17,070 nt of DNA from the NCBI GenBank assembly GCA_945861365.1, contig CAMAUH010000025.1, positions 1 through 17,070 on the forward strand, in the 5' to 3' direction. A program made the position numbers and the translations under genes. The notes below the pieces were generated by a model. That model made no database searches. It saw only the letters and a list, made by a program, of their open reading frames with translations, and had not been told where the DNA came from. Source of the stretch: Candidatus Kuenenia stuttgartensis. GTDB lineage: Bacteria; Planctomycetota; UBA1135; UBA2386. Shown here one piece after another: positions 7,815 to 15,111 of this stretch. How positions within the stretch are numbered: position 1 is the stretch's first letter; each line of letters begins with the position of its first letter.

Positions 7815-8437
7815 AGGTCGCTGGGATTCTGCGCGTACCCCCACAATTCGCGATACTTCGGCTGCACGTACGGGTGCAGAGGCTCGGCGAAATGCTCACC
7901 GAGCTGGTTGGCGCGGATCAGTTGGATCACGTCATCGAAGTCACGCGGGCGATCCGGTGACGAAAGGCCGCTGGCCAACTTCATCTCGATCAGCTTGCCG
8001 AGCGAAACGAACTTCTTGCCGTTGATATCGACGGCAACCTCGACCGGGTCCGGGAACACCACGCCCCGTGCCTTGCCGTCCCCCGGAATCCCACCCGACA
8101 CGAGGAAGTCGATCTTGACGCGGTTGCCCGTGTCCTTCACTCCACGGCTACCGGGAAACTTCTCGAGCCACCCGAGCCCCAGCGACTGCGCCTTGAACTG
8201 CTCCAACCCATCGGCCGTCACCACCAGATCGACGTCGGTGGTCGCGCGGCGATAGCCGTGCGCATTGAGCGCCATGCCGCCACACACCGCATAAGGGATC
8301 TCGAGCTCGGCAAATCGCTTGGTGATGCGAGCCAACGCGTCGTGAACATCTGACGTACCCATGAAGAACCTCCCGAGCTGTTCGAAGCGCGCCTCATGCT
8401 CGTGGTCCCACGCGGTCATCGCAGCATCTTGGCGCAT
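7805..8437 (-). CDS. Nucleotidyltransferase-fold protein (AbiEii/DUF6036-like), paralog 1
   Basis: This 210-residue protein has the nucleotidyltransferase signature VCGGMALNAHGYRRATTDVD at 51-70: the GG pair at 53-54 and the acidic pair D68/D70. A third acidic residue lies in VKIDFL at D110. A distal K153...R165-DFDD motif (KLIEMKLASGL, then RDFDDVIQLI) is typical of AbiEii-like and related domains. The catalytic triad therefore looks intact. Family members transfer nucleotides to RNA or protein, and some are toxins of toxin-antitoxin systems; the substrate here is unknown and no antitoxin is adjacent. It follows a 77%-identical paralog on the same strand. The start could be ATG 8437 or the in-frame ATG at 8419 (MTAWDHE). 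The first six residues, MRQDAA, fall in a block that is almost unchanged between the two copies, so they may be leader rather than protein. Confidence 0.85.
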   Translation of the reverse strand: MRQDAAMTAWDHEHEARFEQLGRFFMGTSDVHDALARITKRFAELEIPYAVCGGMALNAHGYRRATTDVDLVVTADGLEQFKAQSLGLGWLEKFPGSRGVKDTGNRVKIDFLVSGGIPGDGKARGVVFPDPVEVAVDINGKKFVSLGKLIEMKLASGLSSPDRPRDFDDVIQLIRANQLGEHFAEPLHPYVQPKYRELWGYAQNPSDLPE

Positions 8438-8463
8438 GCCACGTAGTGCGCAACCGGGGGCAA
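8421..8463 (-). repeat. Conserved start-proximal 43-bp block, copy 1
   Basis: This block runs across the start codon of paralog 1 and matches 9114-9156 with one mismatch in 43 bases. It includes TGGCGCATGCCA (TGGC/GCCA arms around GCAT) and TTGCGC on the minus strand. It is a candidate promoter or operator shared by the two paralogs. Confidence 0.65.
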
Positions 8464-8470
8464 CGTTCGA

Positions 8471-8485
8471 CGCGGATTTTCCGCG
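8471..8485 (-). terminator. GC hairpin after paralog 2
   Basis: CGCGGA and TCCGCG form a 6-bp stem around a TTT loop, 12 bases past the stop codon of the upstream nucleotidyltransferase gene. No U-tract follows on the minus strand. It is a weak terminator candidate. Confidence 0.4.
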
Positions 8486-8497
8486 CGCGACCGCGGT

Positions 8498-9130
8498 TCA
8501 CTCGTCGTGCGGATCACGAACCTGGGCCAACGCCCACAATTCGCGGTACTTCGGCCGCACATAGGAGTGCAGCGCATCGCCGAAGTGCTCACCCAGGTGA
8601 TTGGCGGCGATCAACCGGATCACGTCGTCGAGATCGCGCAACCGGTGCGGCGAAGACAGGCCGCTGGCGACCTTCATCTCGATCAGCTTCGCCAACGAGA
8701 CGTACTTGGTTCCGGCGATGTCCACCGCCGCCGTCACCGGATCGGGGAACGTCACTCCGCGCGGGGTGCCATCGCCGGGAATGCCGCCGGCGACCAGGAA
8801 ATCGATCTTCACGCGGCTGTCCGTGTCCTTGACGCCACGGCTGCCGGGGAACTTCTCGAGCCAGCCGAGTCCGAGCGATCGCTCCTTGAACTTCGCGAGG
8901 CCATCGCCGGTCACGATCAGGTCGACGTCCGTGGTCGCGCGTTGGTAGCCGTGCGCATTGAGCGCCATGCCCCCGCACACCGCATAGGGGATCTCCAACT
9001 CCGTCAATCGCTTCGTGATCCGCGCCAAAGCGATGTGAACGTCCGACGTGCCCATGAAGAACCTCCCGAGTTGCTCGAGGCGCGCTTCGAACTCGGGATC
9101 CGACGTGGTCACCGCAGCATCTTGGCGCAT
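8498..9130 (-). CDS. Nucleotidyltransferase-fold protein (AbiEii/DUF6036-like), paralog 2
   Basis: This 210-residue tandem paralog of the next gene has about 48 substitutions by eye over the full ungapped alignment (about 77% identity). It keeps VCGGMALNAHGYQRATTDVD (GG 53-54, D68, D70), VKIDFL (D110), and the distal K153 and RDLDDV motif. Both copies therefore appear to have retained the catalytic residues. Differences cluster at residues 7-18, 72-84, 122-147 and in the last 11 residues (ALAQVRDPHDE against GYAQNPSDLPE). At the position of the alternative ATG in paralog 1 this gene has GTG (VTTSDPEFE), so either MRQDAA or this GTG may be the real start. The function is unknown beyond the fold. 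Confidence 0.85.
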   Translation of the reverse strand: MRQDAAVTTSDPEFEARLEQLGRFFMGTSDVHIALARITKRLTELEIPYAVCGGMALNAHGYQRATTDVDLIVTGDGLAKFKERSLGLGWLEKFPGSRGVKDTDSRVKIDFLVAGGIPGDGTPRGVTFPDPVTAAVDIAGTKYVSLAKLIEMKVASGLSSPHRLRDLDDVIRLIAANHLGEHFGDALHSYVRPKYRELWALAQVRDPHDE

Positions 9131-9156
9131 GCCATGTAGTGCGCAACCGGGGGCAA
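9114..9156 (-). repeat. Conserved start-proximal 43-bp block, copy 2
   Basis: Second copy of the block at 8421-8463, in the same position relative to its gene. It differs only by T for C in the segment GCCA(T/C)GTAG. Similarity drops on the outer side, right after GGGGGCAA. Confidence 0.65.
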
Positions 9157-9162
9157 GAACGC

Positions 9163-9178
9163 GCCGGATTTCTCCGGC
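9163..9178 (-). terminator. GC hairpin after engB
   Basis: GCCGGA and TCCGGC form a 6-bp stem with loop TTTC, 11 bases past the engB stop. It has the same arrangement as the hairpin at 8471-8485. No U-tract is present. Confidence 0.4.
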
Positions 9179-9189
9179 ACGGCGCGGGC

Positions 9190-9768
9190 TCAGGAAAGCC
9201 AGCTGCGCATCAGGTCACGCAGACCGCCGAGCGCCTTGCCGTCGTCGAGGCTGACGTGCACCACGTCGCCGGGATCGACCTTGCACTTCGTCGCGATCTC
9301 CTTCGCCCGGTTGGCGCGCTTGGACGGGCGCACCTTGTCGCGCTTGGTCGCGATGACGGCGTGCGGCACGTCGTTCTCGCGCAGCCACGCCAGCATGGTC
9401 AGGTCGCTGGCCGTCGGCCCGATCTCGCCGTCGACCAGCAGCAGCGCCTTCACCAGCTCTTCGCGACCGAGCAGGTACTCCTCGATCATCGCCGGCCACT
9501 CCCGGCGCAGCTCCTTGCTCACCTTCGCGTAGCCGTAGCCGGGGCAGTCGACCAGCGTGCCGCGCGGCTGCAGCTTGAAGCAGGCCAGCACCTGCGTGCG
9601 GCCGGGCGTGCTCGACACGAACGCCAGCTTCTCGCCGACCAGCGCGTTCAGCAGCGACGACTTGCCGACGTTGGAACGGCCGAGGAACGCGATCTCGGCA
9701 GTCGTCTCGGGTAGCTCCTCGAAACGCACGACGGCGGCGAGGAACTTGGCGGACATCGCGGAACTCAT
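9190..9768 (-). CDS. engB: Ribosome biogenesis GTP-binding protein EngB/YsxC
   Basis: This 192-residue TrmE-Era-EngA-EngB-type GTPase is required in many bacteria for large ribosomal subunit assembly and acts in the cytoplasm. The G motifs are complete: G1 GRSNVGKS at 30-37, G2 STPGRTQ ending at residue 59, G3 DCPG at 74-77 (within DCPGYGYAKVS, the EngB hallmark), and G4 TKRDK at 141-145. The G5 position reads VSLDDGKALGG, a little unusual because the common form has Ser-Ser/Ala. The length matches the family. The frame is open 33 codons upstream to 9867, but that extension has no family similarity. ATG 9768 is chosen; ATG 9756 (MSAKFLA) is a possible alternative. It lies downstream of serA on the same strand, 121 bp apart. 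Confidence 0.95.
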   Translation of the reverse strand: MSSAMSAKFLAAVVRFEELPETTAEIAFLGRSNVGKSSLLNALVGEKLAFVSSTPGRTQVLACFKLQPRGTLVDCPGYGYAKVSKELRREWPAMIEEYLLGREELVKALLLVDGEIGPTASDLTMLAWLRENDVPHAVIATKRDKVRPSKRANRAKEIATKCKVDPGDVVHVSLDDGKALGGLRDLMRSWLS

Positions 9769-9853
9769 GGATGCATCGATCCCGCGCGAGGCGAGCTGTG
9801 GAGGTTCTGCTGCAATCGGGGCCTTGGGCCAAAACGGAACGATTGCACAATGA

Positions 9854-9879
9854 CGCGCCGCGAGCAATCACGCAGCGCG
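9854..9879 (-). terminator. Stem-loop downstream of serA
   Basis: CGCGCCGCG (9854-9862) and CGCAGCGCG (9871-9879) form a 9-bp stem on the minus-strand RNA with one U-G wobble and an 8-base loop. It begins 10 bases past the serA stop. It lacks a strong U-tract. Confidence 0.45.
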
Positions 9880-9889
9880 CCGCGGACGA

Positions 9890-11116
9890 TCAATACAGCA
9901 CGCGCGTCTTCACGCTGACCGGCAACGCCGCGATGCGTTCGTGCACCGCGTCCGACAGCTGGCGGTCGATGTCCATGACCAGGTAGCCGATGTCGCGCGT
10001 GGTACCGAGCTGCTGCGCTTCGATGTTGGCGCCGAGCTCGCTCATGATGCTGGTCACCGACGCCAGCACGCCCGGCACGTTGCGGTGCACGTGCAGGATG
10101 CGGTGCGTGTTCTCGCGCGGCGGCAGGTTGATGGTCGGGAAGTTCACGGCGCCCTCGGTGTCGCCGCGGTCGATGTACGACGTGATCGCCGCCGCGACCT
10201 CGAGCCCGATGTTGCGCTGCGCTTCCTCGGTGTTGCCGCCGACGTGCGGCGTCAGCAGCACGTTGGGCAGGCCGGCCAGTTCGCTGCGCCATTCGGCCTG
10301 CGTCGGCGTCGGCTCCTGCGGGAACACGTCCAGCGCGGCACCGCCGAGATGCCCCTTCTGCAGAGCATCGCGCAGCGCGTCGATCACCACCACGCTGCCG
10401 CGGCTGAGGTTCAGCAGGTAGCTGCCTTGCTTCATGCGCGCGATCTGCGGGGCGCCGAGCATGCCGCGCGTCTGCGCCGTCTCCGGCACGTGCAGCGACA
10501 CGAAGTCGCTCTCGTCGAGCACCTGCTCGATCGTCGGCAGTGGCTTGCTGAGGCCGAGCGGCAGCTTCTTCTGGATGTCGTGGAACAGCACGCGCATGCC
10601 GAACGCCTCGGCGAGCAGGCCGACCTGCTGGCCGATGTGGCCGTAGCCGATCAGGCCGATCGTGTGCCCGCGCACCTCATGCGCGCCCGACAGCGACTTG
10701 TCCCACTGGCCCTGGTGCAGCTTCGCACTCTTGTCGCCGAGGCGTCGCGCGAGGCCGATCACGCAACCCATCGTCAGCTCGGCGACCGAGCGCGTGCTCG
10801 CGTGCGGCGCGTTGAACACCGGCACGCCGCGCTGGGCCGCAGCGGACAGCTCGACCTGGTCGGTGCCGACCGAGAAGCAGCCGATCGCCAGCAGCTTCGG
10901 CGCGATCTCGAGCTGGGCCGCGCGCAGCTTCGTGCGCGAACGCATGCCGACGATGTGCGACTCGGCCAGCACCTTGGCGAGATCGTCGCCTTCGAGCGCC
11001 TTCGGGATCAGGTCGACCGTGTAGCCCGCTGCCACCAGCGCCTCGCGCGCGGCGGGATGGATGTTCTCGAGCAGCGTGATGCGGATCTTGTGGCGAGGGA
11101 ACGAAGTGCGCGGCAT
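9890..11116 (-). CDS. serA: D-3-phosphoglycerate dehydrogenase with C-terminal ACT domain
   Basis: This 408-residue protein is almost the same length as the E. coli enzyme (410). It oxidises 3-phosphoglycerate to 3-phosphohydroxypyruvate with NAD, the first step of serine synthesis, in the cytoplasm. The NAD motif is GYGHIG at 157-162. Catalytic residues are at R239 (NLSRGSVV), E268 (DVFPQEP) and H291 (LTPHVGGNT), one residue off the E. coli positions. The substrate-side motif CFSVGTDQVEL lies near 80-90. The C-terminal segment from about 337 (NTHRILHVHRNVPGVLASV) is an ACT domain, which binds serine for feedback inhibition in the E. coli type. The first ATG of the frame is used, giving MPRTSFPRHKIRITLLENIH. 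No clear ribosome binding site is visible. It is a short-form (type II) enzyme, without the intervening ASB domain. Confidence 0.96.
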   Translation of the reverse strand: MPRTSFPRHKIRITLLENIHPAAREALVAAGYTVDLIPKALEGDDLAKVLAESHIVGMRSRTKLRAAQLEIAPKLLAIGCFSVGTDQVELSAAAQRGVPVFNAPHASTRSVAELTMGCVIGLARRLGDKSAKLHQGQWDKSLSGAHEVRGHTIGLIGYGHIGQQVGLLAEAFGMRVLFHDIQKKLPLGLSKPLPTIEQVLDESDFVSLHVPETAQTRGMLGAPQIARMKQGSYLLNLSRGSVVVIDALRDALQKGHLGGAALDVFPQEPTPTQAEWRSELAGLPNVLLTPHVGGNTEEAQRNIGLEVAAAITSYIDRGDTEGAVNFPTINLPPRENTHRILHVHRNVPGVLASVTSIMSELGANIEAQQLGTTRDIGYLVMDIDRQLSDAVHERIAALPVSVKTRVLY

Positions 11117-11177
11117 GGAAGACGCCGCACGCTACGGCGGGGCCGGCAGCGCCTCAATCACGCACGCGAACGCCCGT

Positions 11178-13034
11178 TCACGAACCGATGACGAGCCGCG
11201 TCGCCGTCGACAGACCGAACGGAATCGGCGCCCCGGGCGCGAAGTCGACCATCAGGCCCTGCAGGAACAACGGCAGGCCGAGCAGGTTGGTCGCGAACGG
11301 TGTCGCGAACGCGTAGTCGACCGTGCTGGCACCACCGAACCACGGCGCCCCACCGAGCAGCGCGTAGGTGCCGCCGATGTCGACCAGGAACTCGCCGGCA
11401 GCCCCCGGACTCGCCATGCCGAAGCCCGGCACCGACACGCCACACGGGAACGCCAACTGGCCCAAGCCCAGCACGAAGAAGCCGAAACTGCCGGCGGGCT
11501 GCGTCGCCAGCGGGTTGGTCAAATGGAAGGACATCGTCGTGCCGGTCGCAGGACGACCGGTCGTGCTCAAGCTGCCGGCCGGATTGCCGCCACAGCCGTA
11601 CGGCGTCGCCGTGGCGAGACCCAGCCCGATCGCGCCAGCCGCGTCGACCGCGGCGGCATAGACGTCGGCGGCACCACTGCGCTGGTCGGTCCACGCCAGC
11701 AGGCTGGCGCCGCTCTTCGTCGTCGCGTGCGCGAGGCGCAGCTTGTCGCTGGCGAACGTGCAGGCGAGCGTCGGGCCAGCCCACGCCTGCGCGCCAGTGC
11801 CATCGAGCGCGAACACCTGCACGCTCTTCTGCTGCAGCCCGAGGTTCTCGACCAGCACGCTGGTGGCGACGCCGGAGCTGCCATACGGCGCCGCGACCGG
11901 TGCGAACTTCACCGTCGTGTTGATCGGCAGCAGCGTGACGCCACCGACGCCCCATTGGCGCACACCGGCCGCGTCGAACTTCTGCGCGAAGAGGCCCCAC
12001 GACGTCTGCGCGACGTTGCGTTCGTTCCACACCACGAACAGCTCCGCGGTGCCCGACTGCCACACCAGCGCCGGATCGAACTTGCTGTTGGTGCTGGTCG
12101 ACACGTCGACGCCGTTGTGAGGGAACAGCTCCACGCCGGCCGCCGAGACGTGCTGCACGCGCGCCGAGAACAGGCTGCCGACCGCGAAGTGCCAGCCGAG
12201 CAGGGCCCCGCCGCTGCCGTCCGGCAGCAGGCGCGGCTCGAACGCGATCGGCACCGAGTTGCTGTCGAACACCGGCAGGCGCGTGCCGCCGCCCCACTGC
12301 GGCGCCCCGGTGAGGTCGAACTGCTGCGCGTGGATGTGCTTGTTGCCACTGAACGCAGTCGTGCGCACCCAGCTGAGGATCACGTTGCCACCGACGCCCG
12401 CGGCGATGCGCACGAAGCCCGGCGAAGCCCCGGTGTCGCCGGCATAGGCGATGCCGTCACCGGCGAACGCGGGCGTGCCACTGGCGCGGCCCAGTCGCTG
12501 GTGCATGACCATGCGCGTGGCGGTGTTCGCCCACGTGACGACGAAGTCGCCGGCATCCGACTCACAGATGCGGGGATTGGGTTCATAGTCGGAGTTGTTC
12601 GACACGGCGACGCCGTTCGCCCCCCACAGCTGCGCCCCCGCCGGCGTGATGCGATAGGCATAGATGTCGAGGTCGCCACCGGCGCGCGTGTCGGTGAACG
12701 ACAACACACAATGGTCGTCGCTGTCACAGAGGAGGTCCCAGTCGACCAGCGACGTCGATTGCGGGTTGTTGCTGACCAGGATGCCACCGTGTGGCCATTG
12801 CTCGACGCCGGCGGCGTCGAGGCGCTGCAGGTAGACCGCGTAGCCGCCCGAGCGACTGTCGAACCAACCGAGGTAGCAGCCGCCGTCGCTGGTGGCGGCG
12901 ATCTTGGTCAGCGTCTGCTCGTTGGCGAAGTCACCGATCGGCAGGCTCGGCGTCGAGGTCGTCGGCCATTGGGCCGCGGCGCTGGTCGCGAGCGCGAGCA
13001 GGGCGGAGAGAGCGAGGCTGTGGTGCGTGTGCAT
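11178..13034 (-). CDS. Secreted repeat (probable beta-propeller) protein with planctomycete-type C-terminal module
   Basis: The chosen ATG at 13034 gives MHTHHSLALSALLALATS, a cleavable signal peptide ending AAAQ/W; an in-frame GTG seven codons upstream is less likely. The 618-residue protein has about eight units built on a strand, then D.AG...W..GG, for example LDAAGVEQWPHGG, ITPAGAQLWGANG, FDLTGAPQWGGG, FDAAGVRQWGVGG and LDGTGAQAWAG. They are separated by about 50-70 residues and likely form propeller blades. Residues about 479-618 form a module starting YGCGGNPAGSLSTTGRP, with FFVLGLGQLAFPCG and a final LVIGS. I associate such modules with secreted planctomycete proteins, where they may act in sorting or surface attachment. 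No catalytic residues are recognised. The function is unknown; an adhesive or surface role is inference. Confidence 0.85.
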   Translation of the reverse strand: MHTHHSLALSALLALATSAAAQWPTTSTPSLPIGDFANEQTLTKIAATSDGGCYLGWFDSRSGGYAVYLQRLDAAGVEQWPHGGILVSNNPQSTSLVDWDLLCDSDDHCVLSFTDTRAGGDLDIYAYRITPAGAQLWGANGVAVSNNSDYEPNPRICESDAGDFVVTWANTATRMVMHQRLGRASGTPAFAGDGIAYAGDTGASPGFVRIAAGVGGNVILSWVRTTAFSGNKHIHAQQFDLTGAPQWGGGTRLPVFDSNSVPIAFEPRLLPDGSGGALLGWHFAVGSLFSARVQHVSAAGVELFPHNGVDVSTSTNSKFDPALVWQSGTAELFVVWNERNVAQTSWGLFAQKFDAAGVRQWGVGGVTLLPINTTVKFAPVAAPYGSSGVATSVLVENLGLQQKSVQVFALDGTGAQAWAGPTLACTFASDKLRLAHATTKSGASLLAWTDQRSGAADVYAAAVDAAGAIGLGLATATPYGCGGNPAGSLSTTGRPATGTTMSFHLTNPLATQPAGSFGFFVLGLGQLAFPCGVSVPGFGMASPGAAGEFLVDIGGTYALLGGAPWFGGASTVDYAFATPFATNLLGLPLFLQGLMVDFAPGAPIPFGLSTATRLVIGS

Positions 13035-13107
13035 CGAGGGGTGAGCAGGGTCCACTGATAGCTGGCAACCCGCAACCCCCCATGGCCACGACGGCGCGCC
13101 GCTCGCG

Positions 13108-14715
13108 CTAGCGAACGATGCGTTCCAGCTGGATCGCAGTGCGCGTGGTCTCCCCGCTCACCATCGTGGCGCACAACCGGCGCTCCCGGTCCTCCAGGCG
13201 GAGCTGATACGTCGCAGACTCGATCCCGAAGGCCAGCTCGGGATCCGCCGGCAAGCCATGGATGCGGGCAATCCCCAGGCCATCGGTCGCCGCCTCCCAC
13301 TTGCTCCAGGGCAGCACATCCGACCAATGGCGGCACCACGTCACGTTCGGCGATGCGCCAACCATGACGCCAGGCAACGGCACGCCCGCGAGGTCCGTGA
13401 CATGAACCTCGAGCACGCCGGTACGGTCCATCGCCACCACGACATCCTGCATCGCCGAGTCCGCGATGATCGGCGGCCCGCGGTCGATGGACAGCCGGCC
13501 CTCGAGCAGACTCTGGCGCGCCTCGCCGGAGATGGACGCGGGGATCTCCCGGTCGACCTCCGCGGCGCTGCGACCCACCTCCCGCGACGCCCATCCCTGG
13601 CACCAGGCGATCAGTTGGCCCGAGCCCTCCGGCAGATCGGGCATCACGAACGTGCCATCGGCAGCGATGCGCGCCTCATGCTCGAACGCGAGGGCCGCAC
13701 CTTCCAGCCTGGCGTGCAGGTTGAGCACGATGCGTCCATCGACGATGGGGCGCGGCACCTCCGGAGCCAGCCTGCCGCGCAGCGTGACCAATGGCCGGAG
13801 TTCCACGAACACGTCCGTCAGTTGCTGCCCGGGCGCGATCTCGAACGCGACGATGCGGCTCCGCACCTTGCCCAGTTCAGCGCTCTCGTGATGGACGGCG
13901 ACGAGGTGATTGCCGATGGGAACACGCGTCGTGGTGAAGGTCCCATCGGGGGCTCGCCGCCACGCGCTGTCGGGCACCCGCGAGTTCCAGTCCACGCGGA
14001 TGGTGACGTCGCGCACGAGCAGGGTCGGCGTCCGGCACCAGGCGGTCAGCCGCACCATCGGCCCCTGCTGCAGAACCACGGTGCGCGGCTCGGCCGCGAT
14101 GGCGAACGACGAGTCGCGGAAGGCGATGAACTCCGGGTGATCGACGGCCAGGTCGACCTCCGCCGCCTTGGCATCGATGTCGACCCAGCGCGTGTAGGCG
14201 ATGCGCGCATTGCCTTCGGCATCGGTGATGGCGACGCCAGGCTCCCCGCGCATGCCGTAGGCAGATCCGTCGTTCGCCTTCCGCAGACCATCGATCTTCA
14301 GGCGCGCCCCCGGGATCGGCACCTGGTGGACATCGACGACGCGCACCAGCAGTTGGTCGCGCACATCGAGGTCCGCGACCTCCGCAATCCCCGGATGCAC
14401 CGGCACCGGTTCGGCCACGGGCGCCTGTTCGGCAGCGACGAGCTCACGCCCGGGCTCTGTCGCGCCCGGCACGAGGACCGGCGCCGCATCGGCCACTCGC
14501 CCGGTTCCGGCACGCGCCGCTCCCACCAAGGGCGCCACATCCCAGGAGCTGGCGATCCACGACAGCACGACGAACAGCAATGCAGCGACGACCAGAAGCC
14601 CTGGAAGCCACCGATTGCGTTGCCTCGTCGTCGCTTCGCCTTGGTGAGCGTGCGCGCCCATCGCGAACCGGGACGAACCGTTGCCTTGCAGGAAGCCGCG
14701 ACGCGGGATGGCCAT
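13108..14715 (-). CDS. Single-pass membrane protein with carboxypeptidase-regulatory-like domains
   Basis: ATG 14715 (MAIPRRGFLQG) is preferred because GAGGG lies 6 bases upstream; the frame is open 54 codons further. ATG 14661 (MGAHAHQG) is an alternative. The 535-residue protein has one transmembrane helix at about 37-56 (LPGLLVVAALLFVVLSWIA) after a basic N-terminus, then an Ala/Pro-rich spacer. An extracytoplasmic part follows. Near residue 121, LLVRVVDVHQVPIPGARLKI opens a carboxypeptidase-regulatory-like beta-sandwich. A similar one opens near 433 (LEVHVTDLAGVPLPGVMV). Between them are other beta-rich segments (RPLVTLRGRLAPEVPRPIV; EHEARIAADGTFVMPDLPEG). No enzymatic domain is evident. 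Such proteins are common at planctomycete surfaces, often with unknown roles. It is transcribed toward the secreted repeat protein, 73 bp away, so the two may be co-expressed. Confidence 0.8.
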   Translation of the reverse strand: MAIPRRGFLQGNGSSRFAMGAHAHQGEATTRQRNRWLPGLLVVAALLFVVLSWIASSWDVAPLVGAARAGTGRVADAAPVLVPGATEPGRELVAAEQAPVAEPVPVHPGIAEVADLDVRDQLLVRVVDVHQVPIPGARLKIDGLRKANDGSAYGMRGEPGVAITDAEGNARIAYTRWVDIDAKAAEVDLAVDHPEFIAFRDSSFAIAAEPRTVVLQQGPMVRLTAWCRTPTLLVRDVTIRVDWNSRVPDSAWRRAPDGTFTTTRVPIGNHLVAVHHESAELGKVRSRIVAFEIAPGQQLTDVFVELRPLVTLRGRLAPEVPRPIVDGRIVLNLHARLEGAALAFEHEARIAADGTFVMPDLPEGSGQLIAWCQGWASREVGRSAAEVDREIPASISGEARQSLLEGRLSIDRGPPIIADSAMQDVVVAMDRTGVLEVHVTDLAGVPLPGVMVGASPNVTWCRHWSDVLPWSKWEAATDGLGIARIHGLPADPELAFGIESATYQLRLEDRERRLCATMVSGETTRTAIQLERIVR

Positions 14716-14910
14716 TGGGTGCCCTCGGAAGCGCTGGAACCGCAGGAGACGGAGACGCCACGATCGCCCCGAGGCTGCGGGCGTGAACGTTCGCGAATGG
14801 CAGCAGCGCCGCGGCGAGTTCGCGTTCCGCACCTGCCGCGCATGAGAACCCAGGGGCGGGCAGTGCGTAAGGCCCAAATGCCGCGACGAACTACCGAACG
14901 AAGTCGCGCA
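14716..14910. other. 195-bp intergenic region without a recognisable gene
   Basis: This gap lies between the small membrane protein and the carboxypeptidase-regulatory-like protein. The only signal I can support is GAGGG on the minus strand (14722-14726), 6 bases before ATG 14715. No hairpin with a T-tract and no clear -35/-10 pair is evident. Open frames crossing it show no protein-like features. Confidence 0.5.
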
Positions 14911-15111
14911 TCAGACGCCCCGACTTCCGCGACCGAACAGCAGCGCCGCCGCCAGCATCAGCCACGCGCTCCCACCGACGCACCACACGACGTTCCATGT
15001 GGTCAACGGGGGATCGACGCCCGAGTACCACGCGATGAACAGCTCCGCCGCATACGTCCACGCCAAGTACAGCAACCCCAGCGCGACCGCGATCTCGACG
15101 GCCCGTCTCAC
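14911..15111 (-). CDS. Small two-helix membrane protein, translationally coupled
   Basis: This 66-residue protein starts at a GTG whose last two bases are part of the TGA stop of the upstream FAD dehydrogenase gene (GTGA, 4-base overlap), a classic sign of translational coupling. It has two hydrophobic helices, about residues 5-28 (VEIAVALGLLYLAWTYAAEL) and 38-60 (TWNVVWCVGGSAWLMLAAAL), joined by a loop SGVDPPL. The C-terminus is short and basic (GRGSRGV). I do not recognise a family. The position suggests it could tether or assist the dehydrogenase at the membrane, or simply share its operon. The overlap and hydrophobic pattern make it likely to be real. Confidence 0.72.
   Translation of the reverse strand: MRRAVEIAVALGLLYLAWTYAAELFIAWYSGVDPPLTTWNVVWCVGGSAWLMLAAALLFGRGSRGV

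Noticed and set aside
7805..9130. Toxin-antitoxin (MNT/HEPN or AbiE) system
   Set aside because: Only the nucleotidyltransferase fold is present, twice. No HEPN, AbiEi or other antitoxin-like gene is next to either copy.
8507..9139. Plus-strand 210-codon frame mirroring paralog 2
   Set aside because: It is an antisense shadow of the nucleotidyltransferase gene. The equal length is coincidental to the duplicated unit.
9768..9867. N-terminal extension of EngB to 9867
   Set aside because: The 33 extra residues have no similarity to EngB, and the usual family length is met from 9768.
11061..13058. 665-codon plus-strand open frame
   Set aside because: It is antisense to the secreted repeat protein and part of serA, Arg-rich and without domain motifs.
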